Shown: piece by piece, positions 37,235-48,174 of the stretch
Numbering within the stretch: position 1 is the stretch's first letter
Layout: each line of letters begins with the position of its first letter
NCBI RefSeq assembly: GCF_036785885.1
Contig: NC_092312.1
Span: forward strand, 16,324,001-16,388,000
Reading direction: 5' to 3'
DNA: 64,000 nt
Source of the DNA: Coffea arabica
Taxonomy: Eukaryota > Streptophyta > Magnoliopsida > Gentianales > Rubiaceae
Notes under the pieces: generated by a model
Seen by the model: only the letters and a program-made list of their open reading frames with translations
The model's database searches: none
What the model was told of the DNA's origin: nothing
Position numbers and translations under genes: made by a program

Positions 37235-37775
37235 TCAATCATCATCTTCATCATTAAAAAAGTTTCGACGCTGAAATATTTCTAAATCAACATCTTCTAC
37301 TTCATCTCCATCGTCTAAAAAATTAGCATATTTAATTATATACATATTCAACGATTGAATATTATATCATACTAGCTTTATTTTTTGCATCAAACTAATG
37401 ATTTATGTCAAACTAACCTTCAAGTTGTTCAGAATTTGACCATTGACCATGAATTGGAGGTTCTTCAAGTTCTTCCTCTAACTCCTCATAATCAAGCTCC
37501 TCTTCTTATTCTTCTTCAACCACCCAAAATTCTGTTTTATTAATTGACTCATAATCAACGAGATCATACGATATCTTTTGCTCATTATGCCTATAACATA
37601 TATATATATATATATGTATATATACAACATATACACTTAGTTAGTACTAAAATATTTTCTTAAAAAGAATGAAATGTCATTTATAAAAATAAACCATTTA
37701 CATGTACCAATACTGCAAACGTAAATTGTAATGCACATATACAAGATCATTGAGCCTTTGATGCTCCAACCTATT
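37235..37775 (-). pseudogene. hAT transposase, C-terminal part
   Basis: Reading down from 37775: RLEHQRLNDLVYVHYNLRLQ, which continues the transposase interrupted by the LTR element. After an intron-like gap come YDLVDYESINKTEFWVVEEE, an in-frame TAA, and LDYEELEEELEEPPIHGQWS. A last piece reads DDGDEVEDVDLEIFQRRNFF and ends with TGA at 37235-37237. These are typical tails of plant hAT transposases with a dimerisation domain. The internal stop makes it non-functional. Confidence 0.8.
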
Positions 37776-38278
37776 TGTAAGTGCCCGGTGCAACCCAATG
37801 AGTACAAACAATTTCACAATGATGCACAAAGATATATCAAATTTAAGCACAATAAAGAAAACTTAATTAAAGAGAAAAGATAAGAAATGCAAACCAAATA
37901 TCAATCCAATAGCCTCTTCAATTGATGGCGATGCTAATCAAGATGTACAAGTGAAGGTTCACTCCTTCCTCACCCCAAATACTCTTTGGTTGAGCCAAGG
38001 AGTTTTACAACAATTCTAGTTAACCCTCAACAACCTACACTTGAAAGATCACTCACCCAATTAAGAACTATTTTATACAAATGAGGCAACCTTCACCAAG
38101 GTTTTACCACTCCAAGTGATAGGTTCACCTTCACCAAGGTTTTCACTTGAGCAACCTCACAACCCAACTTTCCCAACCCCTTATACAACCAACAAAGAAT
38201 CTTTCTACTCAAAAATCTCACTTGTAAGCTTGTATTTTGTGTTGGCAAAAGTATCTTGTCTTCTTGTACTTTGGGGTG

Positions 38279-38284
38279 TTTATA
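38279..38284 (-). promoter_or_regulatory. TATA box of the LTR promoter
   Basis: TATAAA read on the minus strand, in the context CTTCTATAAACACC. It lies about 77 bases downstream of the nearest GGACGTCC palindrome. The equivalent site in the other LTR is at 41102-41107. Confidence 0.7.
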
Positions 38285-38360
38285 GAAGGTGAGAAATGGC
38301 TTCAAAAGACTCTCCAACGGTCAAATATTAAATGCTGTCAAAACTAGCCGTTGGCCTGTC

Positions 38361-38598
38361 GGACGTCCGAGACCTCCTGTCGGACGTCCGAACCCTGCGT
38401 CCAAACCACCTGTCGGACGTCCGAACCCTGCGTCCGAACGTAGGCAGAGAGTCATCAAATCTTTGCGAAATTTCTCGGACGTCCGATGCGATCGATGTGC
38501 GTCCGAGGCGTGCGTCCGATCCTTCCGGACGTCCGATGCTTCTTCACGAGCGTCCGACAGAGTTTCCTTCTTGATGTTCTTCATTCTTTCGGACGTCC
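38361..38598. promoter_or_regulatory. Array of six GGACGTCC palindromes in U3
   Basis: GGACGTCC occurs at 38361, 38382, 38415, 38477, 38527 and 38591, most inside the longer palindrome TCGGACGTCCGA. At least six half-sites of the form GCGTCC(G/A)A or GCGTCCGAC lie between them. The core GACGTC is a C-box type ACGT motif bound by plant bZIP factors, so an enhancer role is plausible but not shown. The same array is present at 41184-41421 in the second LTR. Confidence 0.8.
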
Positions 38599-38994
38599 GA
38601 TAGCGTCCGACATGAGTGCCCTATTTTTGCTTCTTCTTTTATGCCACAAGAATCTGTTCTAACAAATTACTCACATAAAAACATTAGCCCAAATCTACAT
38701 TTTGGTTTGTTAATCATCAAAATCAAGGATTGATCGACCAAGGTCAACAATCTCCCCCTTTTTGATGATGACAAACAAAATGAAGATTTCTTTTATCAAA
38801 TAAGTTCAAATAAAGCTCCCCCTTAGAAAGTGCCAACATACAAAGAAATTTCAATAAATCCTACTCCCCCTTTTGGCATCAATCAAAAACAAACTCCCCC
38901 TTTATTTTTCAAATCAAGACCATATTGAATATCAAAATTTTCAATTGTACTTACAACCATATAGCACTTCTTGGATCAAATCATCATGATGTGT

Positions 38995-40542
38995 CTAAAT
39001 ATGAGAAATTTCATTTGGTACCCTTTCTTTATAGGGTCCTTGGGAGTTAATACGACATGATCTAGCAATCCACATGAATTTCATGCCTTTTCTCATATTT
39101 TTCTTTACATAGCAATCATTTTCCATATGTCCAAATTTGCAATAAAAGTTACACATGATAGAAGTATTTTGCACATAGGTAGATTTAATGCAACTAATTT
39201 TCTTATTTCTTATCATAGCAAACTTATTTGTGCCTTGAAAAGATTTGCTTTCTTTTGTTTGAGAAAACTTTTATTTTTCATTTTGGAGAAACTCGTTCAA
39301 GTCATTAATTCTTTTCTTTAACACATTTTGTTCCTCCAACATTTTTTCATAAAACTTTGTTTTTTGTTCTAACTTCCTTTTCAAATTATTTTTGCAATCA
39401 AAAACACTTTTTTGATTTTTTAAATCATCATTTTCCATTCTCAAACATTTGTTTTTTTGAAACAGTTTGGAGTTTTCTTCCAACAAATTATTTATTTTTG
39501 TTTTCAAATCTTTATTTTTAGCATAAGATTTTCTCAAACTTTTATGCATTTTAATCATAAGAATTTTCACATCATCATCTTCATTATCTTCATCACAAGA
39601 AGAGTGATAAGAACTTACCTCATCTTCTCCAACGGCCATTAGTGCCATTTGGGCCAACTCTTCTTTTTCTCTTTTTGAATTGCATTCATCCCATGTAATT
39701 TTGCAATCTCCTCTTGAGCATCTCTTGTTGAAGGTCTTCTTGAAACTTTTGATGTGAGGAGTTGTATCATTGTCCACTTCCATGAATTCATTACCCATGA
39801 AGGATGGGTTATCCCCCACTTGAGATGCTTTAAAAGCTATGCCTCTCTTATACATTCTTGCATTTTCTTCCTCTTGCACTTTGAATTTCAGCTTTAATTC
39901 ATAAGAGGTTAGGGTATCCACAAGAGATTCAATGGACATAAAATTTAAATCCTTTGCCTCTTCTATAGCATTTATTTTGTTTTCCCATTCTTTTGGCAAG
40001 GCATTCAAAATCTTTCTATTTTTCTCACCCAAAGAATATTCTTTTCCAAGCAATTTAAGATCTTCAATAATGTCACAAAATCTACTACACATCTTATCAA
40101 CATTTTGAAGAGGATGCATTTTGAAAAATTCATATTGAGAAACAAGCAAAGATTTCTTTTGTTCTTTAATATCTTGGTTACCTTCATGAAATACACACAA
40201 TTTATCCCAAATATCTTTAGCTGATTTACAACCTTTAATCCTGCTAGATTCATTTACATCTAATGCATTGTACAATATACAAATGGCCTTGGCATTTAAA
40301 GAAAGGTATCTCTTGTCTTTTTCATTCAATTCTTGTCTAGTCTTTAATCTACTCAAATTGGTGGTGGAGTCAACTATTCTAGTTTCATAAGGACCATCTT
40401 CTACCACATACCATAATTCAATATAAACGGATTGTAAGAAAATCATCATTCTTTGTTTCCACATGCTAAAATGAGAACCATTAAACATAGGTGGTCTATC
40501 AATAGATTGCCCTTCTAAAAAAGAAACTTTTATGGTTGCCAT
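38995..40542 (-). CDS. Copia-type GAG of the LTR element, one premature stop
   Basis: The first 423 residues are continuous from the ATG at 40542 to a TAA at 39271-39273. They include RPPMFNGSHFSMWKQRMMIF and YELWYVVEDG-like text of the UBN2/retrotran_gag family, a middle ALPKEWENKINAIEEAKDLN, and a Lys/Glu/Asn-rich coiled-coil tail. The same frame then continues to 38995 with a zinc-knuckle-like CNFYCKFGHMENDC (spacing C-x3-C-x3-H-x4-C, off the usual C-x2-C-x4-H-x4-C) and a basic tail. The stop thus removes the RNA-binding knuckle. GAG would form the particle that packages element RNA. Whether the stop is a recent mutation or read through is unknown. Confidence 0.85.
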
Positions 40543-40584
40543 GATTTTTACTCTAAGCGGTTAAGCTTGATCAAAAGAGACCAA

Positions 40585-40596
40585 ACTCTGATACCA
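40585..40596 (-). other. Primer binding site of the LTR element
   Basis: TGGTATCAGAGT begins three bases inside the 5' LTR boundary (element sense) and fits the 3' end of initiator methionine tRNA, the usual primer of Copia elements. Confidence 0.85.
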
Positions 40597-40598
40597 AC

Positions 40599-41572
40599 TG
40601 TAAGTGCCCGGTGCAACCCAATGAGTACAAACAATTTCACAATGATGCACAAAGATATATCAAATTTAAGCACAATAAAGAAAACTTAATTAAAGAGAAA
40701 AGATAAGAAATGCAAACCAAATATCAATCCAATAGTCTCTTCAATTGATGGCGATGCTAATCAAGATGTACAAGTGAAGGTTCACTCCTTCCTCACCCCA
40801 AATACTCTTTGGTTGAGCCAAGGAGTTTTACAACAATTCTAGTTAACCCTCAACAACCTACACTTGAAAGATCACTCACCCAATTAAAAACTATTTTATA
40901 CAAATGAGGCAACCTTCACCAAGGTTTTACCACTCCAAGTGATAGGTTCACCTTCACCAAGGTTTTCACTTGAGCAACCTCACAACCCAACTTTCCCAAC
41001 CCCTTATACAACCAACAAAGAATCTTTCTACTCAAAAATCTCACTTGTAAGCTTGTATTTTGTGTTGGCAAAAGTCTCTTGTCTTCTTGTGCTTTGGGGT
41101 GTTTATAGAAGGTGAGAAATGGCTTCAAAAGACTCTCCAACGATCAAATATTAAATGCTGTCAAAACTAGCCGTTGGCCTGTCGGACGTCCGAGACCTCC
41201 TGTCGGACGTCCGAACCCTGCGTCCAAACCACCTGTCGGACGTCCGAACCCTGCGTCCGAACGTAGGCAGAGAGTCATCAAATCTTTGCGAAATTTCTCG
41301 GACGTCCGATGCGATCGATGTGCGTCCGAGGCGTGCGTCCGATCCTTCCGGACGTCCGATGCTTCCTCACGAGCGTCCGACAGAGTTTCCTTCTTGATGT
41401 TCTTCATTCTTTCGGACGTCCGATAGCGTCCGACATGAGTGCCCTGTTTTTGCTTCTTCTTTTATGCCACAAGAATCTGTTATAACAAATTACTCACATA
41501 AAAACATTAGCCCAAATCTACATTTTGATTTGTTAATCATCAAAACCAAGGATTGATCGACCAAGGTCAACA
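40599..41572 (-). repeat. LTR (5' LTR in element orientation)
   Basis: 974 bp, same TG...CA ends as the partner LTR. By eye about ten differences separate the two, for example at the positions reading AAGTCTC versus AAGTATC and CCAACGATC versus CCAACGGTC. It contains its own TATA box (41102-41107) and palindrome array (41184-41421). It would drive transcription of GAG on the minus strand. Confidence 0.97.
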
Positions 41573-42240
41573 CTATTCCTTGTCTTAGTATGAATACGTT
41601 CAAAAACACTCCAATTACGCGCACATCCTGAAGAAGAAGCTGTTTGACTCAAAACCCGAATTGCAAGTTTTTGTAAGTTGGGAGCATCACAACCAAAGAG
41701 TTTCCACCAATTCTCTGTCATATTCAAAAGTTAAATATAAACAAAATATTTTTAAATTAGATATATATATTAGAAAGATTTAAATGCTAGAAAAATATAA
41801 ATTACCTGGTCTATCTTTCTTGCTAGTAAGAATAGCAAGTTTTCTGTCAAAACTTCCCTCCTGCTCTCGATACATTCCAATTTCTTTTGTTAAATTTTCC
41901 TCACTGCATCAATTTACATTTGATTCTATGTAATCCAACAAACCATTTGTAATTTCTGGATGTGTAGAGAATGTAGCAGTGTCATATTAAAAAGCGGGAT
42001 TTAAAAAATATGCCGTAGCATGCAAATTTTTCCTCAACATCCTATCCCATCGGTCATTGATGATATCAATGTAAGGCTTATATAGCCTTTCATTATTCCT
42101 AAACAACTTCTTGATTCCAGTAATTGCTCTAAACAAACCTTCATACACATACCCCAAAGAAGGTCTTTCATCAGTGTCACAAACTCTCAACAACCGAATA
42201 ATAGGACCCATTATTCTCACTGTAATCAAACAATTATTCC
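41573..42240 (-). pseudogene. hAT transposase, central part
   Basis: Reading down from about 42240: WNNCLITVRIMGPIIRLLRV, DERPSLGYVYEGLFRAITGI, KKLFRNNERLYKPYIDIIND and NLHATAYFLNPAF, then a TAA, then DTATFSTHPEITNGLLDYIE, another stop, and MYREQEGSFDRKLAIL. After an intron-like gap comes WWKLFGCDAPNLQKLAIRVL, then TASSSGCARNWSVFERIHTK. This is the hAT dimerisation region, broken at TRN by the LTR element and resumed at 37775. The 5' third of the transposase is missing. Confidence 0.85.
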
Positions 42241-42242
42241 AT

Positions 42243-43198
42243 GAAAAAATTGTGGAAACCTCCCCTGAGGTGTCTAGCACTGGCACTCACCTTCCTTATG
42301 GTTTAAGAAATTGCACTGATCTCCCTTGAACTTACTGATTCTTTGCATATTCAGTTCAGGCAATTAAAATATTGTTTGAGGGAGTGAAATAAAAAATTTG
42401 TACCATATTTGCCATTTGTGCAATATGCCAAGTATTATTAACAAATGAATGACAAAATACTACAAATCAATTAACAATTAATAAACTTTAAAAAGTGTAG
42501 TTTATGGGTAAATAGACATTACCTATTCAAAGTATTAGCTCTTTATGAGTATTTTATTTTCAAACATTTAATTTATGATAAATACATCAATGTTTATAAG
42601 TAAAATTCAACAAATGTTACAGTAATATTCTTACAAAAAAGAAACTAATAGATTCTATATTTAATATAAATTAAATATTAAAAAAAAAAGAAATGACCCA
42701 TAAAATATAAATTCTTTATGATTTTCCTCTATTACATGAGCAGAGTATTGGATCTTTATGAGCATTTTATTCTGAATCATTCAATTTATGTTAAATATAT
42801 AAATGTTTGTAACTAAATTGAAAAAGTGTTGCACTAATATTTTTGCGAAAGGAAAACTGGTAGGTTTTGTATTTAATAAAAATTAAATATGTGAAAGTAA
42901 ATACAAATTTATTAATAGATAATGCCTATTTACACATAAACTACACCGTTTAAAGTTTATTAATTGTTAATTAATTTGTAATATTTTGTCATTCCTTTAC
43001 TAATACTACTTGGCATGTAGCACAAAGGACAAATCTATCACAAATTTTTCATTTTATTCTCTAAAATAATATTTTAATCATCTGGACTGAATATGCAAAA
43101 AATCAGTAAGTTCAAGAGAGGTCCGTGCAATTTCTTAAACCATAGGAGGGGTGAATACAAGTGCCAGAAACCTTAGGGGAGGTTTCTGCAATTTTCCC
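42243..43198. mobile_element. Mutator-like MITE, AAACCTCCCC family, copy 2
   Basis: Ends read GAAAAAATTGTGGAAACCTCCCC on the left and the inverse (GGGGAGGTTTCTGCAATTTTCCC, split here as two words) on the right. About 956 bp, AT-rich, non-coding. No clear target duplication was seen. It abuts the point where the hAT transposase reading ends, so it or an associated deletion truncated that gene. Confidence 0.65.
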
Positions 43199-43530
43199 AA
43201 TATATATTGTCATGTTTCCCTCAGTGTATAACAAGGACGCGATGCTGGGGGAAATCGTGCAATTTCGGTCGCGCCAAATTCAACATTTTCGAACAACTTC
43301 CACATAAAATGATAGTACTACAACTACTACTTGACAAGCTTTGGAAAGGACACAAACCCCAAGCTCACATCGGATAACAACAATTACTACTAATGAGTAG
43401 TACGAGTATCATCTACTTACTTAAATTATTGTCCAATCTTCGTGGAAATCTATAGAAGTACCTGTCAGACACACAACTGTTGGTGATGGTAGCTTGATGA
43501 AATACTAATTATCAATTGCTAGACGGCTAA
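43199..43530. other. Spacer downstream of the KCS gene
   Basis: About 330 bases that should include the 3' UTR of the minus-strand KCS gene. No other feature is recognised. Confidence 0.4.
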
Positions 43531-45087
43531 TCAGTTGGCCATCTCAACAGGATACCTATCGACGCAATCTTGCCATGGACTATTTGGAGATGGCTTCACA
43601 TTTCTGAGAGCCTGCCAAACTGCACTGTTGCACTTGAATCCACTCCCAAAGGCAATCTGCCAAACTCGATGCCCTTTTTTCATCCTCCCCTTAGCTTCAG
43701 TGTATGCCAATTCGTACCAAATCGAGCTAGAAGAAGTGTTCCCAAATCGATGCAGAGTCATCCTAGAGGCCTCCACGTGAATTGGTGAAAGTTGCAAATT
43801 CTTCTCGAGCTCATCAATCACGCCCCTCCCACCAGCGTGAATGCAGAAATGGTCAAAGGCAAGCTTGAAATCTGGGATATAGGGCCTGATCTTGGCGTCA
43901 TTGCAGAGCTTCCGGGCCGCAAGGGTCACAAAGAAAAGCAATTGTTCGCTGATGGGCAGCACCAGAGGCCCCAGCGTCGTGATATTGGTCTTGAGGGCAC
44001 CCCCCGCAATAGCCATCAAATCTTTGGATAAGGACACCCCGGTTTTCCCATGGTCATCTTGTTCCTGATAAACACACCTGAAGGCAGTGTCTTGGGCCCC
44101 TTTGTGAGTCCTCACCACATGGACAAGCTTGTACTTGGCCCTTCTCTTCTCAGATGCCTTATTTGACAATAGCGTGGCTGCACACCCCACACGGAACAAG
44201 CAATTTGGGATCAGCATTGATTTCTTGTTACCAAAATACCAGTTCTGGGTGATGTTCTCGGTGCTGACAACTACTGCGTATGTGTTCCGGTGAACCTGGA
44301 GCATGTCCTTAGCAAGATCAATTCCGATAACTCCAGCACTACAGCCCATGCCCCCCAAATTGAAGCTCTGAATATTGCCTCTTAATCCGTACCTGTTGAC
44401 GATCATGGCAGAGAGGGAAGGCGTGGGATTGAACAAACTGCAATTCACGACAAGAATACCGATGTCCTTAGGCTTGACGTTGGTGGATTTGAAGAGATTT
44501 TCAAGCGCGCCGAACATGACTTGCTCAGCTTCTTCACGTGCGGTGGACATGGACGGTCGGGGTGGGACGCAGTGCATTGCCTCGGGCAAGTACGTCTCCA
44601 CGCCAAGACCAGACCTTTCCAAGATCTTGCGCTGAAACTCCAAAGAAGACTCGTCGAAATCTCCAGTGAGCCTGGAGTGGTCCATGAATTTGTTGAACTT
44701 GACTTGGAGATGATGAGGAGGACGATAACAGGCATAGTCGACGAGGTAAACGGATCTAGGCCGGGTCATGATGTAAACAGTGGATCCGAAGACCATGATG
44801 GCAGTGGCGAGGAGGACGGTGATGAGATTGAGTTGGAGTTGGAGATAGAGAGTCTGGAAGTCTTGATAGTTCATCTGGGAGGCTTGGAGGAGTGTGATGG
44901 CAATGAGGGGGAGCAGGCACAGCGTCAAAAAGTGAGACATGAGATGGTGGTATCCCAGTTTAACGTACTTTAGGTTGACGCTCTGGACAAAATCTGGAAG
45001 CCCTTTTCGAGCTCTTTTAATCCTAACAACCGGATCGGCACCGGAACAGCAAAGGTTACCGTCAGCCGCCTCGTTGTGATTGCTCAT
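43531..45087 (-). CDS. KCS: 3-ketoacyl-CoA synthase (KCS)
   Basis: A single intron-less frame of 518 residues, the usual size of plant FAE1-type KCS enzymes. These condense malonyl-CoA with a long-chain acyl-CoA in the endoplasmic reticulum, the first and substrate-selecting step of very-long-chain fatty acid elongation for waxes, suberin and sphingolipids. Two hydrophobic segments at about residues 49-69 and 86-107 are the membrane anchors. The catalytic triad is complete: Cys249 in [10 protein letters not shown], His417 in [11 protein letters not shown] and Asn450 in [11 protein letters not shown]. Further conserved blocks are [25 protein letters not shown] and [16 protein letters not shown]. 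The sequence is closest in feel to the KCS4/9/17 subgroup, but that is memory only. The start at 45087 is the first ATG and fits the family. Confidence 0.96.
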   Translation of the reverse strand: MSNHNEAADGNLCCSGADPVVRIKRARKGLPDFVQSVNLKYVKLGYHHLMSHFLTLCLLPLIAITLLQASQMNYQDFQTLYLQLQLNLITVLLATAIMVFGSTVYIMTRPRSVYLVDYACYRPPHHLQVKFNKFMDHSRLTGDFDESSLEFQRKILERSGLGVETYLPEAMHCVPPRPSMSTAREEAEQVMFGALENLFKSTNVKPKDIGILVVNCSLFNPTPSLSAMIVNRYGLRGNIQSFNLGGMGCSAGVIGIDLAKDMLQVHRNTYAVVVSTENITQNWYFGNKKSMLIPNCLFRVGCAATLLSNKASEKRRAKYKLVHVVRTHKGAQDTAFRCVYQEQDDHGKTGVSLSKDLMAIAGGALKTNITTLGPLVLPISEQLLFFVTLAARKLCNDAKIRPYIPDFKLAFDHFCIHAGGRGVIDELEKNLQLSPIHVEASRMTLHRFGNTSSSSIWYELAYTEAKGRMKKGHRVWQIAFGSGFKCNSAVWQALRNVKPSPNSPWQDCVDRYPVEMAN

Positions 45088-46450
45088 ACTACGGCAGGAG
45101 GACAGTAATGGCTTTTGGTTCTGGGTTTTGTGTTTTGAGTTTGGGGTTGTAATGTAACGTAACTAATGTTATGTTGCGGGATTGTTTCACTTTCAAATAA
45201 TCAAATGTGTTTTGTTTTTTTTTGGGGGGGGGGGGGGGGGGGGGGAGGGGGGAGGATGGGTTGCTGTCGACCAGGTATTATATGTACCGTGCGTGTGCTA
45301 TGTGATCTATGATGTAGAGGAGTGTGTGTTGCGGGTGTGCTAGCTGTGAGTAAGTAGCTGTGAGTAAGTAGGTACAGAGGGGAGGACGGATCTGGAAAGA
45401 AGGAAAGGGTAGATACAACTGCACAACGGCCAGAGTCAGTCAATAACAAGGCATTGGATGAGAACTGTACAATCTTGTGGACTGCTCTACTCTAGTTTTT
45501 TTTTTTGTTGGAATCAGCAAAATGGTGATGGTATGTAACCATATAGTAGCAGACACCGAGCGAGCATTGATGAAGAAGGTTAGAAATAGCGGAAATGGAG
45601 GGAAATTTTAAAGCGATTAATTTAATTTGTCAGGTTTATTCTTAGCTCTGCTGCTGCTGCTAGTAATTGTTTACCCTCCTCACTCTTCTCTGTTTATGGT
45701 CATCTCCCATTGATCTCTGGCTCTAAGCCGGGGAATGATTTTGTACACAAATTCAACAATACTTATTGCGTTAAGTGGTAAGACGCATTTTGGTTATCAA
45801 ACATACTGAATACAAAATTCTGCATGATTTAATTTGCAGCGTTAAACAGAGACGAATTATGTAACACAACAACTTGCAATTGTAAAGTGATTTATCGCCA
45901 CACATGGTAAAGTGGACTAGTCTAACCTTCGTACTTGACGTCAATTTGACCGATTGATTATTAAATTCCAATAAAACGTTTGGAACGGAAAAGAAAAATA
46001 ACTTCAAACGTTTCATGTAACCAAATTACATTTACAAACGGAACTAAAATACTTGAATGAACATTGAGTACAAACTTCACTTCACGCTCCAATTGAAGGT
46101 GTGATCTTTTCTACTTACTTTTGAGGTTTGAATTTGTTTTCTCTCTTTTTTCTTTTTTTTTTTTTGCGGTCCCTGAAAAGTGAATGTGTTTGTTTGTTTG
46201 ATAATAACACTCCAAAAAAGTACCTTATTTGATTACTCCTCGTTAATTTGGTTTAAAGGTAATTTTTGGTAAAGTCGAAAATTGGAGCTTTTGGTTTGGC
46301 AAGCATTTCCCGAATACAAACCTGTGTTAGGATCGAAATAGTTCTTTTTTCTTTTTTCTTTTTTTTTGTGTTGGGAATTCTGCCATGACATCAACAATCA
46401 AATTTCCAAAAATAGCTTTTAACTTTCTCACTTAGTCCGAGTGAAGGCAA
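45088..46450. promoter_or_regulatory. KCS upstream region and spacer
   Basis: Holds the KCS promoter on the minus strand. A 25-base G-run with a few interruptions (about 45222-45256) lies 135 bases upstream of the KCS start and reads as a C-run in gene sense. Two nearly identical units GTGAGTAAGTAG follow at 45346 and 45360. No other gene was recognised. Confidence 0.45.
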
Positions 46451-46494
46451 TGGGCTGCGGCCCAACGGGAGACCATTACCCTCCGCCAAGCCCA
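46451..46494 (+). promoter_or_regulatory. GCCCA (site II) cluster
   Basis: TGGGCT at 46451, GGCCCAA at 46459 and AAGCCCA at 46488 form a cluster of GCCCA elements. Such site II motifs are common in promoters of plant housekeeping genes for ribosomal and mitochondrial proteins. The cluster is about 240-280 bases upstream of the likely leader of the small gene at 48175. Confidence 0.5.
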
Positions 46495-46732
46495 TTACAG
46501 ACAACTTGTTTTCCAAGCCGGGACACACTACTCTACGCCCGGGGCGTTAATCAATTTAAGCCGACACCCAATCAGACAAAATGTCGGCTTTTTTCTGCCC
46601 ACTGAATTTTCAACACGTGGAGACTAGATCAGCCCCACCTCTATTCTCTTGTAAATAATTTTATTTATTTATTCCACAGAGCATTCTCACACGATTTTTA
46701 ATATTTGCCGGCGTTTTTTTTTTTTTTTTTTC

Positions 46733-48174
46733 GATTTCGAAGTTAGTTAGAACTTAGAAGGCAAGCTCACCCAATTGCTTCAGTTTGATCTGAAAGGTAC
46801 TCGTTTTCTATCCCTTAATGCGAATAATTTCATTTACTTTTCTTAATTTTTTGGTGCTCCTGCTTTTAGGTTCGGAAATCTTCCATGCATAATCCTTTAC
46901 TATGTTTTATCGCAATCTGTCAGCGATTCCCCTAACAAACTAATTCAAGTTGAAGTGGAAGAGTAAAAGGAAAAAATTGAAGTCTCGTAAAGAAATCTGA
47001 GTCTATTGATATTGTTTGCATTCTCTGTAAGCCTCTGCGGAATTTTGTCAAATAGTTGATATGCGTGTTGTTCCTTAATACTTGCTATTGCTTTTTTGTG
47101 GCTTGTTAACTTGTAGCTGGGCTCGAAGGCACGGTTAGATGAGAAAGATTTTTTGAATTATCTTGTCTATAATTTTATCCTCTCGGGCTTCTTCTTCCCG
47201 ATGTCCATCATGAGGGATTCGTTTCTTTAAGTTGCCTAGAATTTAAAAGTCCGACAAAATTTCGTTGTTCGTAATCTGCGAACAACTTTTTAGTTGGGTT
47301 GTCTGACTTGTCCGATGCTTCCCAAGATGAGGCGCATGTGGTTACTATTCTTTTTCTAGCTTCTATTGAAAAAATTACATGATGCTTTCCATTTCTTTGC
47401 ATTCCCACTTCTAAAAGGTTTAGGAGCTTATGAGAGCGGGAACAGGGACAGTGTTGATTGGTCAGGGAAGCACCTTGATCGTTGTATGGCTTTACATACT
47501 TGGATTTGGTCGACTGAGAATGTTATCAGTTCACAAATTTGTGAATTTTTAGTGGCCCTGTTATAGTATGGTTTTCTCTAATTTGAATATTGACGTTCGA
47601 TCCTGTGAAATATTAAATACCATGTAGCCTGTTGGTTTTGCGGTAGTGCATTATTAAATGCTCTGTAGTTTGTTGGTTTCACCTGACGATATGCTGATTC
47701 TTATTCAAATGTTTGATATTTAGTTATGTGTGGTTTGGAACTGGTACAACTAGATAAGGTTGACTAGGTAGTGGGAATTGTGTAACAATATAGTCTTGCC
47801 TAATGCATTTTAAGAGCTTATCCGATCTTAGACTTGGGCTAGGTGATTTTCTTTTGCTTAGATTTGAGTTTATGTGATCAGCTGCAGAAGGTCTGTGAAT
47901 CTTGAAATCAATTTGCTTGCTATTTGGAAACAGTTCCACTTTCTTGTTTCCTATTTCCTTTCTATTGTACTTGAAGTGGGAACTCCTTGGGTGTCTGGTC
48001 TTTCAGAATCTTGTTGATAAACATAACAAGTACATGCTAAGCTCTTCCTAGGTAAACGAATATTTGCTCCTTGTTGAGTTAATGCTATTGTCAGTGAACA
48101 CCTTAGGGTTAACATTTTTTTTTTGTTTGTGGCATGGTCATAGTTCTTTAGGGAAAAGCTTCACACCAGGTACC
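46733..48174 (+). other. Probable 5' leader with a long leader intron
   Basis: A leader-like exon from about 46733 ends in GATCTGAAAG followed by GTACTCG at 46797, a plausible donor. A TTTAG acceptor ends at 48151, followed by GGAAAAGCTTCACACC and the ATG at 48175. The intervening 1.35 kb is T-rich with no gene. Leader introns of this length are common in constitutive plant genes. The transcription start is a guess. Confidence 0.5.

Larger units (their letters stand above)
37776..38749 (-). repeat. LTR (3' LTR in element orientation)
   Basis: 974 bp, beginning TGTTGACC and ending CACTTACA in element sense (minus strand), so it has TG...CA termini. It aligns end to end with the second LTR at 40599-41572 with about ten substitutions and no length change. 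It carries a TATAAA box (38284-38279) and six GGACGTCC palindromes just upstream of it. Confidence 0.97.
37776..41572 (-). mobile_element. GAG-only LTR retrotransposon (TR-GAG type)
   Basis: A complete 3.8-kb element. Perfect 5-bp target duplication CTATT lies at 37771-37775 and 41573-41577. Two 974-bp LTRs are about 99 percent identical. A primer binding site TGGTATCAGAGT (40596-40585) fits initiator Met tRNA, and a purine tract AAAAAGGGGGAGA lies next to the 3' LTR (38763-38751). The 1.85-kb interior encodes only a Copia-type GAG; protease, integrase, reverse transcriptase and RNase H are absent. This structure matches the non-autonomous TR-GAG elements described in plants, which depend on enzymes from other elements. 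LTR similarity implies a recent insertion. Confidence 0.95.
36696..42240 (-). mobile_element. hAT transposon remnant, host of the LTR element
   Basis: On the plus strand the left terminus begins CAATGTTTTTAAATCCGGAC, a terminal sequence I associate with plant hAT elements, right where homology of the broken hydrolase ends. Minus-strand transposase fragments follow at 37235-37775 and 41573-42240. The middle is occupied by an LTR element with a 5-bp target duplication. Upstream of 42240 the transposase reading stops where a Mutator-like MITE begins, and the second hAT terminus was not found. The element is defective. Confidence 0.75.

Noticed and set aside
38093-38317. 74-codon minus-strand frame repeated at 40916-41140
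   Set aside because: It is LTR sequence present in both copies; no GAG or pol similarity.
38289-38603. Three overlapping frames rich in SDVR and GRP words in each LTR
   Set aside because: They translate the GGACGTCC array of the LTR and lie in the U3 promoter, so they are not genes.
44375-44973. Long plus-strand frames across the KCS gene
   Set aside because: They are antisense shadows of an intact 518-residue KCS with a complete catalytic triad.
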